Shown: positions 52,245 to 60,706, numbered from the stretch's first letter. The stretch is DNA of 64,000 bases from Adhaeribacter soli (GCF_008727925.1 NZ_VTWT01000013.1:62001-126000), one strand, 5' to 3'. Translations and numbers: made by a program. The notes: generated by a model from the letters alone, not told the origin.

Positions 52245-53618
52245 ATGAAATTCCGGAATTTTCTGAAAGCGCACGCGCCCATTTTACTGGCTGCCCTAGC
52301 CTTACAGTTGCTCTTTTTTTGCCTCGCCCTGCATTTTAAAAGTATTTACATTACCGATTCGCAGGAATACCTTTACCAGGCCGAAAACATAAAGAACCAC
52401 GGCAGCCTTTACAGCTGGGAATGGAAAAAACCGTTCATTCTGCAAATGTGGACGCTCCGGACGCCGGTTTACGGATACTTGGTTTATTTAACACAGCTGG
52501 TTTCCTCCTCGCATTTCGGGATCCTGGTTTTACAGAACCTGCTGGCCTTCCTTAATTTTACCGGTTTGGTCTGGCTTTTGAAAGACGTAAAACTACCGAA
52601 GAAATACCTGCATAGCATTCTCTTTATTGCTCTCGTCTTCTTCCCTACCCACCTGGTTTATACCAACATGGTCATGAGCGAGCTGGTGCTGGAAACCTGC
52701 CTGTTCTGGTCATTCTTTTTCCTGATTTTGTATCTGAAATGGCCGCACCCGCGCTGGATGCTTTTCTACAACCTGCTGCTGGCACTCGCGGTGCTTACCA
52801 AACCGGTTCTGGTTTATTTCTGGCTGCCTAATATGCTGTTTATGGCTTATCTGGTTTGGAAGAACCGGAAGAAAATATTGTTGCTGCAAAGCCTGATCAT
52901 GCCTTTTTCAATTTTTGCATTATGCTTTTACAACCAGCAGGTTACGGGGTACTTTCATTACACATCCATTAAAACCTACAACCTCTCCGATTACAATACT
53001 TATGCCCTTTTAACGCACCTGCACGGCATGGATTCGGCCCAGGCCATTCTTAAAAAGATCAACCAGACCGATGCCGATTATGCTAATCTGGAGGAACGGC
53101 TTAAGCACATTGAGAAGGAAAGTTTTGCCATTATAAAAGAAAATATCGGGCTCTATTCCTGGTTGCATTTCCGGGGGGCGGTCAACTTTTTACTGGATCC
53201 GGGGCGCTACGATCTGGTAAGCTTTCTGCCGCCGCTGCAAACCAAAACGGAATTCGGGTTCTTTAACGAATGGCGGGAACGCGGCTTTGCCGGCATCCTG
53301 AATTATTTCTCTAAACTGCCACTGGGACTAACGCTTTACATGGCGCTGATCTTTGGCATTAATCTGATTATGGCGGTAATCTTTGCCTGGTGGGGTTTCT
53401 TCCACCGTAAACAGGACCTAGCGGTAAGGATTTTTGCTGTAGTGCTAATGGGTTATATGGCCGCCGCGCCGGGACCGATCGGGTGTGCGCGCTTTAAAGA
53501 ACCGGTTTGGTTTTTACTCGTTTTTGCCAGCGTTTTGAGCGCGCAATATTTTTTTAACCGAAAACAATCAAAACATGCAGGCCAGATCTTCAGGACCAAT
53601 AAAGAGACTCTGGTGTAA
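52245..53618 (+). CDS. Membrane protein resembling GT39/ArnT-type glycosyltransferases
   Basis: 457 residues from the ATG at 52245 (a TTG at 52221 would add eight). About ten membrane helices. A first periplasmic loop contains YITDSQEYLYQAENIKNHGS, which fits the D-x-E-like position of GT39/GT83 (PMT/ArnT) enzymes, and TPVYGYLVYL follows. The rest has hydrophobic segments without clear conserved motifs. Such enzymes transfer a sugar from a polyprenyl phosphate to a periplasmic acceptor. The assignment is by topology and the loop motif only. It stands alone. Confidence 0.78.
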   Translation: MKFRNFLKAHAPILLAALALQLLFFCLALHFKSIYITDSQEYLYQAENIKNHGSLYSWEWKKPFILQMWTLRTPVYGYLVYLTQLVSSSHFGILVLQNLLAFLNFTGLVWLLKDVKLPKKYLHSILFIALVFFPTHLVYTNMVMSELVLETCLFWSFFFLILYLKWPHPRWMLFYNLLLALAVLTKPVLVYFWLPNMLFMAYLVWKNRKKILLLQSLIMPFSIFALCFYNQQVTGYFHYTSIKTYNLSDYNTYALLTHLHGMDSAQAILKKINQTDADYANLEERLKHIEKESFAIIKENIGLYSWLHFRGAVNFLLDPGRYDLVSFLPPLQTKTEFGFFNEWRERGFAGILNYFSKLPLGLTLYMALIFGINLIMAVIFAWWGFFHRKQDLAVRIFAVVLMGYMAAAPGPIGCARFKEPVWFLLVFASVLSAQYFFNRKQSKHAGQIFRTNKETLV

Positions 53619-53708
53619 GTAAATCTCGTAACCGATTTTTTTTCCAAAACCTGAAGGTTTGCTTTCTAAAAAGGAATTGTTAAACAGGCCGTTAACTTTT
53701 GGTAGCAA

Positions 53709-54593
53709 TCAGGAGCTGGCCCTGGTTTTCAGGGTACGTTCACACACAGACAAATTCACTTCTAAATTCTTATCTACCGTAACGATATGGTTAACCGGAA
53801 TTTCGTGCCAGTCGGAGCGTTTATTGCTTAGTTTTTCCGATACAATGAGCACAGCGTTATCCTTGTTATTTTTGCTTTTTTTCATCCGGCAAATACCCTT
53901 TTCGCAGGAATAGACCGCCCCTTCCGAATAATACAACGTAGAAGCCGGCAAACTTAGGTCTGAAACATACCGCACGGCAACAATTATATCGCCATTGGTT
54001 ACACAGGCATTGATATAACTCGGTTCCTTAACCTTCAGGCGGGCTTTTATCTGTTCAACTTCCACAATGGCATCTTCCAGCGCATTCGCAATTTTTATTG
54101 GGAGCTGTTTGGCTCGCTGCTTTTCCAACTGATGCAGAAATAAGGCAAACAAATGCTCCGAATCGGTAAGCCCTTCTATGTTGGCATAAATATTATCGGG
54201 CAGGTGCCGTACCATTTCCCGCTTTATTTTCTGAAAACCCTCAATGTCGCCGTTATGCATAAACAGGTACTGGCCATAATGGAACGGGTGACAATTCAGT
54301 TCGTTTACCGGCGAATCTGTGGCTGCCCGCACGTGGGCAAACATACAATCTGACGTAATTTTCGGGGCTATGTATTGCAGGTTCCGGTCGTTCCAGGCGG
54401 GTCTTACCGAAAGGAACCGGCCGGGCATATCATTCGCTTCAGGTGTATACCACCCCACTCCAAACCCATCGCCGTTCAATGGTTCCTCCATTTCACTGGC
54501 CTTTACACTCTGCTTAATCAGCGAATTTTTCGGCTTAAAAAGCAGGTCATACATCATAATCGGTTTTCCAATATAAGCTACAAACCGGCACAT
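53709..54593 (-). CDS. Class II glutamine amidotransferase (YafJ/EgtC-like)
   Basis: 294 residues starting MCRFVAYIG, so the Ntn nucleophile Cys is residue 2 and becomes N-terminal after Met removal. The GATase II motifs follow: LNGDGFGVGWYTP at about 40, FAHVRAATDS at about 86, NCHPFHYGQYLFMHNGDIEG at about 100 and TDSEHLFALFL at about 143. It hydrolyses a gamma-glutamyl amide or glutamine. EgtC, in ergothioneine synthesis, is a member, but YafJ-like proteins have no certain role. It lies on the same strand as the ligase/peptidase operon 523 bases upstream, but repeats separate them. Confidence 0.92.
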   Translation of the reverse strand: MCRFVAYIGKPIMMYDLLFKPKNSLIKQSVKASEMEEPLNGDGFGVGWYTPEANDMPGRFLSVRPAWNDRNLQYIAPKITSDCMFAHVRAATDSPVNELNCHPFHYGQYLFMHNGDIEGFQKIKREMVRHLPDNIYANIEGLTDSEHLFALFLHQLEKQRAKQLPIKIANALEDAIVEVEQIKARLKVKEPSYINACVTNGDIIVAVRYVSDLSLPASTLYYSEGAVYSCEKGICRMKKSKNNKDNAVLIVSEKLSNKRSDWHEIPVNHIVTVDKNLEVNLSVCERTLKTRASS

Positions 54594-54706
54594 GGCTTTT
54601 AATTAGGAATTAATAATTAACTAATGCTATGAAAGCTTTTTCAGGTCCCACTTTAGAGGGAAGGGTCGATTCATTTTCAAAAATGCTGGTCTAAGTATAT
54701 AACTTT

Positions 54707-54764
54707 GACCTATAAATAATCTGAAGTTTGTAACTTCAGTGAGGCGACAGCCTCAAAAAGAGCT
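54707..54764 (+). repeat. Double-hairpin dispersed repeat, copy 2
   Basis: 58 bases identical to 4689-4747 except for one missing A. Same orientation in both places. Confidence 0.85.
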
Positions 54765-54928
54765 GTTTCTTCAAGGAGCAATCGGTAGTTAACACCCCAC
54801 CCGCTCCCCTCAAGGGGAGAATCTTAAGAATAAATCAACCCTGCCTTTAGAGGGGAACCTATCTCCTGCTTGCACAACATCAATAAATAATAAAAGTCCG
54901 GAAAGGCTGAATTGTTTAAACCAAACTA

Positions 54929-55091
54929 AGAGCATGTTTTAAATTCATCCTTTGCGCTGCAAATTTCCATTACCGGAACCTGGGTTTGTCTTTTTCTCGC
55001 ACCATAGCGCTGCTATGCTGCTCCAAAAAGCCTTCCTCAGAACCCGGTACTGAAAATTTTCGCTTGCAAAAATAAAATTTAAACATGCTCT
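54929..55091. repeat. 163-bp imperfect palindrome (MITE-like)
   Basis: AGAGCATGTTT at the left end (54929-54939) is repeated in inverted form at the right end (55081-55091). Pairing continues with gaps through most of the element (CTTTGCGCTGCAAATTT against AAATTTTCGCTTGCAAA; TACCGG / CCGGTA) to the centre, CATAGC-GCT-GCTATG. It contains no coding frame and could fold into one long hairpin. Confidence 0.75.
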
Positions 55092-55116
55092 AAAGCCAAT
55101 CCTTCATTCCGTTATT

Positions 55117-55809
55117 TTATCTGGCTTTTTGAAAAGTTTTTACGATCGTTTCCTGCACGTTCTCCCAAACTTCGGCTTCCTCTAACGGGAATTTCTGGTT
55201 TACTTCCAGCTCAATACCCGCATATTGTTCATCCGGGAACATGCGCCGGAGGTGCGTCGTAAATCCATCAGCAGTGCCACGGTAGGGGTAATTGAACCTT
55301 ACTTTTAAATTGGGGTTAGCTTCTGAAAGCAATTTCTTCCAGCGGGCACAGAACTCATTTTCCCGCTTCCGTTTCGGGTCGTAAAGCAAACCAATGTCCG
55401 CATTCCGCAACACGCCGTTCAGCACCGGAGTAAACGAATGCACGGAAAGGTGCAGCACGCTATGGTCTTTTTCTATGAAACCGGAAATTGCTTCTTCCAC
55501 CGCCTGCCGGTACGGCACATAATGGTATTCCAGAATGGCGTTCTGTTTTTCTCTGGGCAGGTTTTTGGTAGCAATTGAGAATAAATTCGGGTGGCGTTTG
55601 GAGCGGTTCAGTTCTACCAAAAGCCGGCTCGTTTCCGAAAAAAAGGCAGCATCGGCTCCTGCAGAAACCAGCTTTTCGTAAAGCTTCAGTGCCCCGATGT
55701 CGTAGCCCCGATGGGTGGCTAGCAAGGCTTCGTGATCGGAAAAATAAGATGCGTATTCCGCCGGAATATCGCGGCCGCCGTGTTCACAGGTTATCAGAAT
55801 TTTCTGCAT
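55117..55809 (-). CDS. N-formylglutamate amidohydrolase family protein
   Basis: 230 residues. The family is recognisable from ITCEHGGRDIPAEYAS at the start, THRGYDIGALKLYEKL, SRLLVELNRSKRHPNLFS, the HLSVHSFTPVLNG motif at about residue 118, and RFNYPYRGTADGFTTHLR and GIELEVNQKF. These residues match the N-formylglutamate amidohydrolase/HutG2 fold, a zinc-dependent amide hydrolase. It is the last gene of the operon: 91 bases, with a hairpin, separate it from the GCS2 gene. In this operon it probably removes an acyl or aminoacyl group from the ligases' product, rather than acting in histidine breakdown; this is inference. Confidence 0.92.
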   Translation of the reverse strand: MQKILITCEHGGRDIPAEYASYFSDHEALLATHRGYDIGALKLYEKLVSAGADAAFFSETSRLLVELNRSKRHPNLFSIATKNLPREKQNAILEYHYVPYRQAVEEAISGFIEKDHSVLHLSVHSFTPVLNGVLRNADIGLLYDPKRKRENEFCARWKKLLSEANPNLKVRFNYPYRGTADGFTTHLRRMFPDEQYAGIELEVNQKFPLEEAEVWENVQETIVKTFQKAR

Positions 55810-55833
55810 TTCAATCTAATTTTAAAAGGCGAA

Positions 55834-55866
55834 AAACCTCACAGGTTTCAGAAACCGGTGAGGTTT
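55834..55866. repeat. AAACCTCACAGGTTT hairpin inside the operon
   Basis: AAACCTCACAGGTTTC (55834-55849) pairs with GAAACCGGTGAGGTTT (55851-55866) with one mismatch. It belongs to the same repeat type as 33741-33773 and could attenuate transcription between the GCS2 and amidohydrolase genes. Confidence 0.7.
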
Positions 55867-55900
55867 ATTAACCCGCTTTGTTTGAAATACGCTATGGTTT

Positions 55901-57148
55901 TTAACCCAAAAACTGCTTTCCTTCCTTCAGGCAATCAGCCAACTGTTCATATACGGCTTTGATCTTTTCCGGAGAAGGATTACCGTTCAGAGCTTTTACG
56001 ATCCGGGCAGAAAGGGTATCGTTCTGCAGGATAAAAGCCAGGGCTTGCCGGGTACTTTCTTCCGGAATGGAAGCGGTTAAAATGGTGTCGTACAAATGTT
56101 GCCAGAGTTCTTTGGCCGTACAGGTATCCCCTTTATCATACCCACAAAGCTTTAAATATGCGGGATTGTTAATTTCTGCCTGCTGTCCGTCTTTAACCAC
56201 CTTCCAGAGAATTTCAGCAAGGTCGTCTTCTTTCCAGTTTTGCTGTTCTGCAACCGAAACCCAACGCTCGGCCACCAGGGCTTTCAGGGTTTCTATCACG
56301 GCACTTAAAACGGCAATGTCAGCTTGCGGGCATTCCTGAATATCGATGATCCGGATCTCGATGGCACCCCGATCAAAACGGGCGATGGCGCCGCGGGAGT
56401 TCAGGAACTGGTCGCGCAAGATCTCGTCTTCGTCGTAAGGAGCAATGTCGGCGTAGATGCGTTTGAAGATTTTCTGCTCGTATTCCGCTTTGCTGAAGAC
56501 CCGTTCCGGAATTACTTTGCCGGCAATACTGGGGATCTGCTTCTGGTTGCTTTTATAAACTTCCAGTCGCGTATCGGAAAAGCCGGAAACCTGGTTATCC
56601 AGCACCGGCGAAGAAGCGCTGAGGGCCGGAATGATCGGCATTAAAATTCTTATGGCCGCGTGCAGTTTTCCGAATTCCTCGTCGTTGGCAAAAGGCAGGT
56701 TCAGGTGCGTGCTTTGCAGATTGGCCCAACCGTGGCCGCGGCAATCGAAGATCTTATTGTAGGCTTCGTAGATCTGGTTGTGCTCGTGCGGCCATAAACA
56801 CATTTCCCGGTACGGGTCCATGAACGGATGCGCGCCGCTGCCCAATAACCGGGCGTTGTATTTCTGAAGCAGTTGGTTTATATGGTTTACCTGGGCCTGG
56901 AATTTTTCAATTAAACCGGTTAGCGTTCTGGCCGGACCGTTGGTTTTCAGTTCAATTACGTGCAGCACCAGTTCGTTGCTCCAGGCCATATCGCCCAGCT
57001 CTACATCCGAATCGAATTTGCCGGCCACGTCATAAATAACTTTGTCGGTAATGGGCAGAATTTCCAGCGTGTCGTTTTTCACGATCATGTATTCCATTTC
57101 CACGCCATAGGCTTCAAACAAGTGCAGGGGTTTACGCGGACTGCTCAT
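55901..57148 (-). CDS. GCS2-type carboxylate-amine ligase (glutamate-cysteine ligase-like, YbdK/EgtA class)
   Basis: 415 residues, ATG start. The GCS2 fold is marked by GVEMEYMIVKND at the start (E-x-E metal ligands), LVLHVIELKTNGPA at about residue 64, GSGAHPFMDP at about 103, and NLQSTHLNLPF at about 145, then RGAIARFDRGAIEIRIIDIQ. These ligases use ATP to join glutamate, or another carboxylate, to an amine such as cysteine. The 5' end overlaps the RimK-like gene by 17 bases. Being in one operon with an ATP-grasp ligase makes a peptide product likely; real glutathione synthesis is doubtful because no gshB-type gene is identified here. Confidence 0.92.
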   Translation of the reverse strand: MSSPRKPLHLFEAYGVEMEYMIVKNDTLEILPITDKVIYDVAGKFDSDVELGDMAWSNELVLHVIELKTNGPARTLTGLIEKFQAQVNHINQLLQKYNARLLGSGAHPFMDPYREMCLWPHEHNQIYEAYNKIFDCRGHGWANLQSTHLNLPFANDEEFGKLHAAIRILMPIIPALSASSPVLDNQVSGFSDTRLEVYKSNQKQIPSIAGKVIPERVFSKAEYEQKIFKRIYADIAPYDEDEILRDQFLNSRGAIARFDRGAIEIRIIDIQECPQADIAVLSAVIETLKALVAERWVSVAEQQNWKEDDLAEILWKVVKDGQQAEINNPAYLKLCGYDKGDTCTAKELWQHLYDTILTASIPEESTRQALAFILQNDTLSARIVKALNGNPSPEKIKAVYEQLADCLKEGKQFLG

Positions 57149-58607
57149 TAGGAATATTCTTTTGAATTTCGATTCTTCGTTTAATGGATTTCAAAATGCT
57201 CAGGTACAGGTCTTTTTTCAGCAACTGGTCTTCGTACCCGTAGTCGATGCTCGGGTTGTCGTTCACCTCAATTACGTATGCCTGCCCGTTTATTTCCTTC
57301 AGGTCCACGCCGTACAAGCCATCGCCGATTAAATTGGCAGCTTTCAGGGCCGTGTGCATGACATTAAAAGGCACTTCGCCAATGTCTACGGTTTCGGCGT
57401 TGCCGCTGATGTTGTTTTTCTTGCCTTTCCAGTTATAGATCTGCCAGTGATCTTTGGCCATGTAATACTTGCAGGCGTAAAGCGGTTGACGGTCCAGCAC
57501 GCCGATGCGCCAGTCGAAATCGGTGGGCATAAATTCCTGGCCGATGATGAGTTCCGACGTGGTGAGCATGCTGTCCAGTTCCTCGTTCAGCTGGGCTTCG
57601 TCGCAAACTTTTACCACGCCTTGCGAGAACGAACTGTCGGGTTTCTTCAGCACCGTGGGCAGGCCCAACTCCTGCACCACCTGGTCGCGGTTATCTTTGT
57701 GGATGATCATGGTTTTCGGGATCGGCACTTTGGCTTTGGTCAGCAGTTCGGCTAAATAAACCTTGTTCGTGCAACGCAATATCGAAACCGGATCATCGAT
57801 CACCACCAGGCCATCGGCGTGGGCGCGGCGGGCAAAACGGTAGGTATGGTGGTTTACCGAAGTAGTTTCCCGGATGAACAAAGCATCGAATTCTGAAAGG
57901 CGTTTGTAATCGTCTTTGGTAATAAGTTCAGTGGAAAAACCCAGGGTATGCGCGGCCTCGATAAACTGCTGAATGGCTTTGCGGTTGCTTGGCGGGTCGC
58001 TTTCCAGCGGGTTCGTTAAGATGGCCAGATCGTAGATCTTCGCTTTGGGTTTGGCGCCGCTGAAACGGTGACGGGCAAAGTAGGCCTTGGCAAAGTTCAT
58101 TAAATATTTGCGGTGGTGCTCCGGCACTTCGTTCAGCGGAATGGGCGAAATGTTGTGCAGGTTCCACTCTTTGTTGAATACAAATTCGGCCCGGAGCAAG
58201 GGCGCCTGGAAAAGGTCGTGCAGTTGCTTGCTCAGTTTTTCGTACTTTCTGGCCACGTTCTGCCCGAAATAAATGCTCAGGGTAAACACCCGCGATTTTA
58301 TATCCGAAAGGCTTTTCTGGATCAGGTCGTCCATTTCGTTCGTAATGCTCCGCACGATCGTCTGGCTTTTCAGGTCCTGGATGGTGGTAACGTTCGGAAT
58401 AGCCCGGTGGCCGCGGGCTTCGGCCAGCAGCGACACGTAATAGCCGGTACTCTGGTATTTGTAAGAGCGGCAAAGGTTAAAAATGCGGGCGTTCTTAATT
58501 TCGGTGTAAGCCGGATCGGTAAGGTATGCTTGCGCTGCCACTACTTCAACGTCTTCAATGTTAAAATCCCAGTCTTTCGGATTATTAACGATTACAATCT
58601 TGCGCAT
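57132..58607 (-). CDS. RimK-like ATP-grasp ligase with RLAN N-terminal domain
   Basis: 491 residues. Residues 1-170 follow the RLAN pattern (RimK-like ATP-grasp N-terminal domain: VEVVAAQAYLTDPAYTEIKN, RIFNLCRSYKYQSTGYYVSL). The ATP-grasp part (about 190-480) has a central DALFIRETTSVNHHTYRF segment, the phosphate-binding loop LKKPDSSFSQGVVKV, and the metal-binding C-terminal EVNDNPSIDYG. Relatives add glutamate or other amino acids to peptides or proteins. The stop overlaps the GCS2 start by 17 bases, and the C39-like gene ends 4 bases upstream of its ATG. The acceptor substrate is unknown. Confidence 0.92.
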   Translation of the reverse strand: MRKIVIVNNPKDWDFNIEDVEVVAAQAYLTDPAYTEIKNARIFNLCRSYKYQSTGYYVSLLAEARGHRAIPNVTTIQDLKSQTIVRSITNEMDDLIQKSLSDIKSRVFTLSIYFGQNVARKYEKLSKQLHDLFQAPLLRAEFVFNKEWNLHNISPIPLNEVPEHHRKYLMNFAKAYFARHRFSGAKPKAKIYDLAILTNPLESDPPSNRKAIQQFIEAAHTLGFSTELITKDDYKRLSEFDALFIRETTSVNHHTYRFARRAHADGLVVIDDPVSILRCTNKVYLAELLTKAKVPIPKTMIIHKDNRDQVVQELGLPTVLKKPDSSFSQGVVKVCDEAQLNEELDSMLTTSELIIGQEFMPTDFDWRIGVLDRQPLYACKYYMAKDHWQIYNWKGKKNNISGNAETVDIGEVPFNVMHTALKAANLIGDGLYGVDLKEINGQAYVIEVNDNPSIDYGYEDQLLKKDLYLSILKSIKRRIEIQKNIPNEQSA

Positions 58608-58611
58608 TTAT

Positions 58612-59391
58612 TCAGGAAAGTGATTGAGTAATGATTTCGGATTCGGGTACCAGGTCTGGTTTCAGGTTGCTGTCCCGGGGTTCTATGATTAAAATATTGG
58701 CATCGTAGGTAACCATGCCCAGCATAATGGAATTGATGAGGCGCGACACGTTTACTTGGTAGTAATTATTCCGGAAAAACGGATTTTCCTGATACGGATC
58801 GGCCACTATAATTTTATCTTTTTCGGGCGTGAAGCCGCAAAGCACCACAAAATGCCCCAGCGGTTCGCCCCGGATATCGTCGTAAACACTTTCGTCCCGG
58901 TCATTGGTCCGCTCCCTGGCACAGTTGTACAGATACGTGGCGCTCAGCCCCGTCAGGATTGGAATGCCTTTGCTGAAATGTTCATCCAGAAGTTTCGGCG
59001 TCAGGTCCTCGCAGCATAGTTCCCCGCCCAGCTGCAGAAATTCGATGTATGCCTTGGAAGCCATGTGAAGCTTGGCATCGTGCTTATAATGCATCTGTTC
59101 TTGCAGGTTCTTGATGATCTTCTCGTTGGTGGAACGAAACCAGGTCGGATCGAACACGTGCAGGTTGTAGGAATAAAGCCGCGCTTTGTAGCCGCGTTTC
59201 AAGGCATGGCAGGCCAGCAAAACGGCCAGTGTCCCCCCTTCCGAAAGGAAAGAAACTTCCGAGATCACATCGTCGAGCGAAATAAAATCCTGGTAATACT
59301 GATACACGGCATGCAGGCTCGTCGGTCCGCAAGTGGAATCATCGGGTTGGGTCAGGATCTTAAGTTTGTTCAGGAGCTTTATATCAAGCAC
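58612..59391 (-). CDS. C39-like papain-fold peptidase
   Basis: 259 residues from a GTG. A Cys-His-Asp triad is visible: CGPTSLHAVYQYY with Cys 21, GEPLGHFVVLCGF with His 180, and KIIVADPYQEN with Asp 198. The order and spacing fit the C39-like (DUF3335-type) family, which is often encoded next to RimK-like ligases. It has no signal peptide or membrane segment, so it is cytoplasmic and not a bacteriocin exporter. It is the first gene of the four-gene operon. It may trim a precursor peptide or release a peptide tag made by the ligases; substrate unknown. Confidence 0.88.
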   Translation of the reverse strand: MLDIKLLNKLKILTQPDDSTCGPTSLHAVYQYYQDFISLDDVISEVSFLSEGGTLAVLLACHALKRGYKARLYSYNLHVFDPTWFRSTNEKIIKNLQEQMHYKHDAKLHMASKAYIEFLQLGGELCCEDLTPKLLDEHFSKGIPILTGLSATYLYNCARERTNDRDESVYDDIRGEPLGHFVVLCGFTPEKDKIIVADPYQENPFFRNNYYQVNVSRLINSIMLGMVTYDANILIIEPRDSNLKPDLVPESEIITQSLS

Positions 59392-59585
59392 AGCGACAGG
59401 AATTGGTTAAGCGGAATCTGTTTTCCACCTTATACGAGGATTTTAAAGGAAGTCTGAACTTTTGATGAAAAATTCAATTGAAAGGGCTGTAACACCAGAA
59501 CCGGAAAGGTTCTTAGTCTAGGAAAGCTGTTTTTCAGGCTTGAAGGTTAGCAGTTGCGATGAAAGCAGCTTTCCCGGAACTAAAA

Positions 59586-59613
59586 GTAGCGTAGGGTTTA
59601 AAACATACGCTAC
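59586..59613. repeat. Imperfect GTTTAAAC palindrome, GTAGCGTA-ended
   Basis: GTAGCGTA and TACGCTAC ends pair perfectly; two mismatches in the centre compared with 45165-45192. Confidence 0.75.
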
Positions 59614-59660
59614 TGTCAGAATCCTTTTTCGGTAAATCTCCCTATTAAATCTAACCGCTG

Positions 59661-59682
59661 TTTCGGACATCTTTGTCCGGAA
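59661..59682. repeat. GGACA/TGTCC hairpin
   Basis: TTTCGGACA pairs with TGTCCGGAA (one T-G pair) around TCTT; preceded by CCGCTG as at 49073-49078. Confidence 0.75.
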
Positions 59683-59706
59683 GAGCAATAGGGCGCTTAA
59701 CGCCTT

Positions 59707-59806
59707 CCGTTGACTGAAGTCAACGGCAATAGATACACTAGAAACTGAAAATAGAATTTACCATTTAAAAAATTCGCTATCCATTTCCGTTGACTTCAGT
59801 CAACGG
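59707..59806. repeat. Two opposed CCGTTGACT palindromes
   Basis: CCGTTGACT-GA-AGTCAACGG at 59707-59726 and its reverse complement (centre TTC) at 59787-59806, 60 bases apart. The first copy and the one at 23251-23270 also share flanks (TT before, CAA[T/G]AGATA after). Confidence 0.8.
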
Positions 59807-59896
59807 AAGTTAAGTTAAAGGCATGGGTTAAACCCTACGCTACATTGTTCCTCCCCTATTAAACTGCAAAATATAGGAACCACCCGGCGGAAGGCT

Positions 59897-59904
59897 TATA
59901 TTTG
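59897..59904 (+). promoter_or_regulatory. -7 box (TATATTTG) before the YiiX-like gene
   Basis: Exact TAnnTTTG match; predicted start near 59911, 24 bases before the ATG at 59935. Confidence 0.5.
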
Positions 59905-59934
59905 CGGTTGTTTTATAACGGAACCTGTTTTTAA

Positions 59935-60618
59935 ATGAATTTTAGAACGTTACTTTTTTCGGTGTTTTCCCTACTGTTTCTGAACCTGCCGGTTGCGGCG
60001 CAGAGCAAATTCAAACTAAAGAACGGCGACCTGCTGTTCCAGGACCTGGATTGCGGCGGCCTTTGCGATGCCATTGAAAGCGTAACGACAGGCTACAACA
60101 ACGCTACTTTTTCCCATGTAGGTATTGTAAAGATTCAGCCGAACGGAAAAATTGAGGTATTGGAAGCCATTGGCAAAAATGTGCATTACACGCCGTTGGA
60201 AAAATTCCTGAACCGCCAGCTCGATGCCGAGAAAAAGCCCAAAGTTGCGGTCGGCCGGCTGCAAAAACCGTATCAGAATTTAGTGGCAACCGCTTTGGCG
60301 AAGGGAGAAAAGCTGCTCGGAAAGCCTTACGACGATGTATTTGCCATGGATAACGATGCTTATTACTGTTCCGAACTGATCTATGATATGTTTAAGGCCG
60401 CCAATAATAACCAGCCCGTTTTTGATTTGGCCCCTATGACTTACGCCACGCCTGGTACCGAAACCATTATGCCGGTGTGGGAAGAATATTTCCAGAAGCT
60501 GAATGCCCGCGTGCCGCAAAACGACCCCGGATTAAACCCTGGCGGTATGTCGTGCTCTAAGAAACTGAAAATGTATTTCCCTTACGGCAAGCCGGGTACC
60601 CGTAACCCCGCTTTGTAG
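59935..60618 (+). CDS. YiiX/YebB-like cysteine hydrolase (permuted NlpC/P60 fold)
   Basis: 227 residues with a signal peptide (about 1-22, NLPVAAQ). It has the YiiX-like pattern: KNGDLLFQDLDCGGLCDAIE, NATFSHVGIV with His 61, and NDAYYCSELIYDMF with Cys 145. This is the circularly permuted NlpC/P60 order, in which His precedes the nucleophilic Cys. It should act in the periplasm on peptidoglycan peptides or lipid esters; the substrate is unknown. It is divergent from the ligase/peptidase operon, and its own promoter lies in the intervening repeat region. Confidence 0.9.
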   Translation: MNFRTLLFSVFSLLFLNLPVAAQSKFKLKNGDLLFQDLDCGGLCDAIESVTTGYNNATFSHVGIVKIQPNGKIEVLEAIGKNVHYTPLEKFLNRQLDAEKKPKVAVGRLQKPYQNLVATALAKGEKLLGKPYDDVFAMDNDAYYCSELIYDMFKAANNNQPVFDLAPMTYATPGTETIMPVWEEYFQKLNARVPQNDPGLNPGGMSCSKKLKMYFPYGKPGTRNPAL

Positions 60619-60706
60619 AATAATGCGAAATTCTGGCACAGTTTTTACTGGTGAATCATTTCCGGATCTTGCTTGTTTCATTACTACTCTCACAAAATTG
60701 CTCCTT

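Larger units (their letters stand above)
54594..55116. other. Repeat-filled gap between the glutaminase-like gene and the ligase operon
   Basis: No gene is supported in 523 bases. It contains the second double-hairpin repeat (54707-54764), a C-rich stretch (54795-54860) and the 163-base imperfect palindrome (54929-55091). Confidence 0.7.
59392..59934. other. Repeat-rich intergenic region upstream of the ligase operon
   Basis: 543 bases with no supported gene, between divergent genes. It holds the imperfect GTTTAAAC palindromes at 59586-59613 and 59821-59845, the GGACA hairpin at 59661-59682, and two opposed CCGTTGACT palindromes (59707-59726, 59787-59806). It ends with the promoter at 59897-59904. 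Confidence 0.75.

Noticed and set aside
53619-53708. Possible terminator between the convergent GT39-like and glutaminase-like genes
   Set aside because: AACCTGAAGGTT gives only a short stem, and the T run precedes it.
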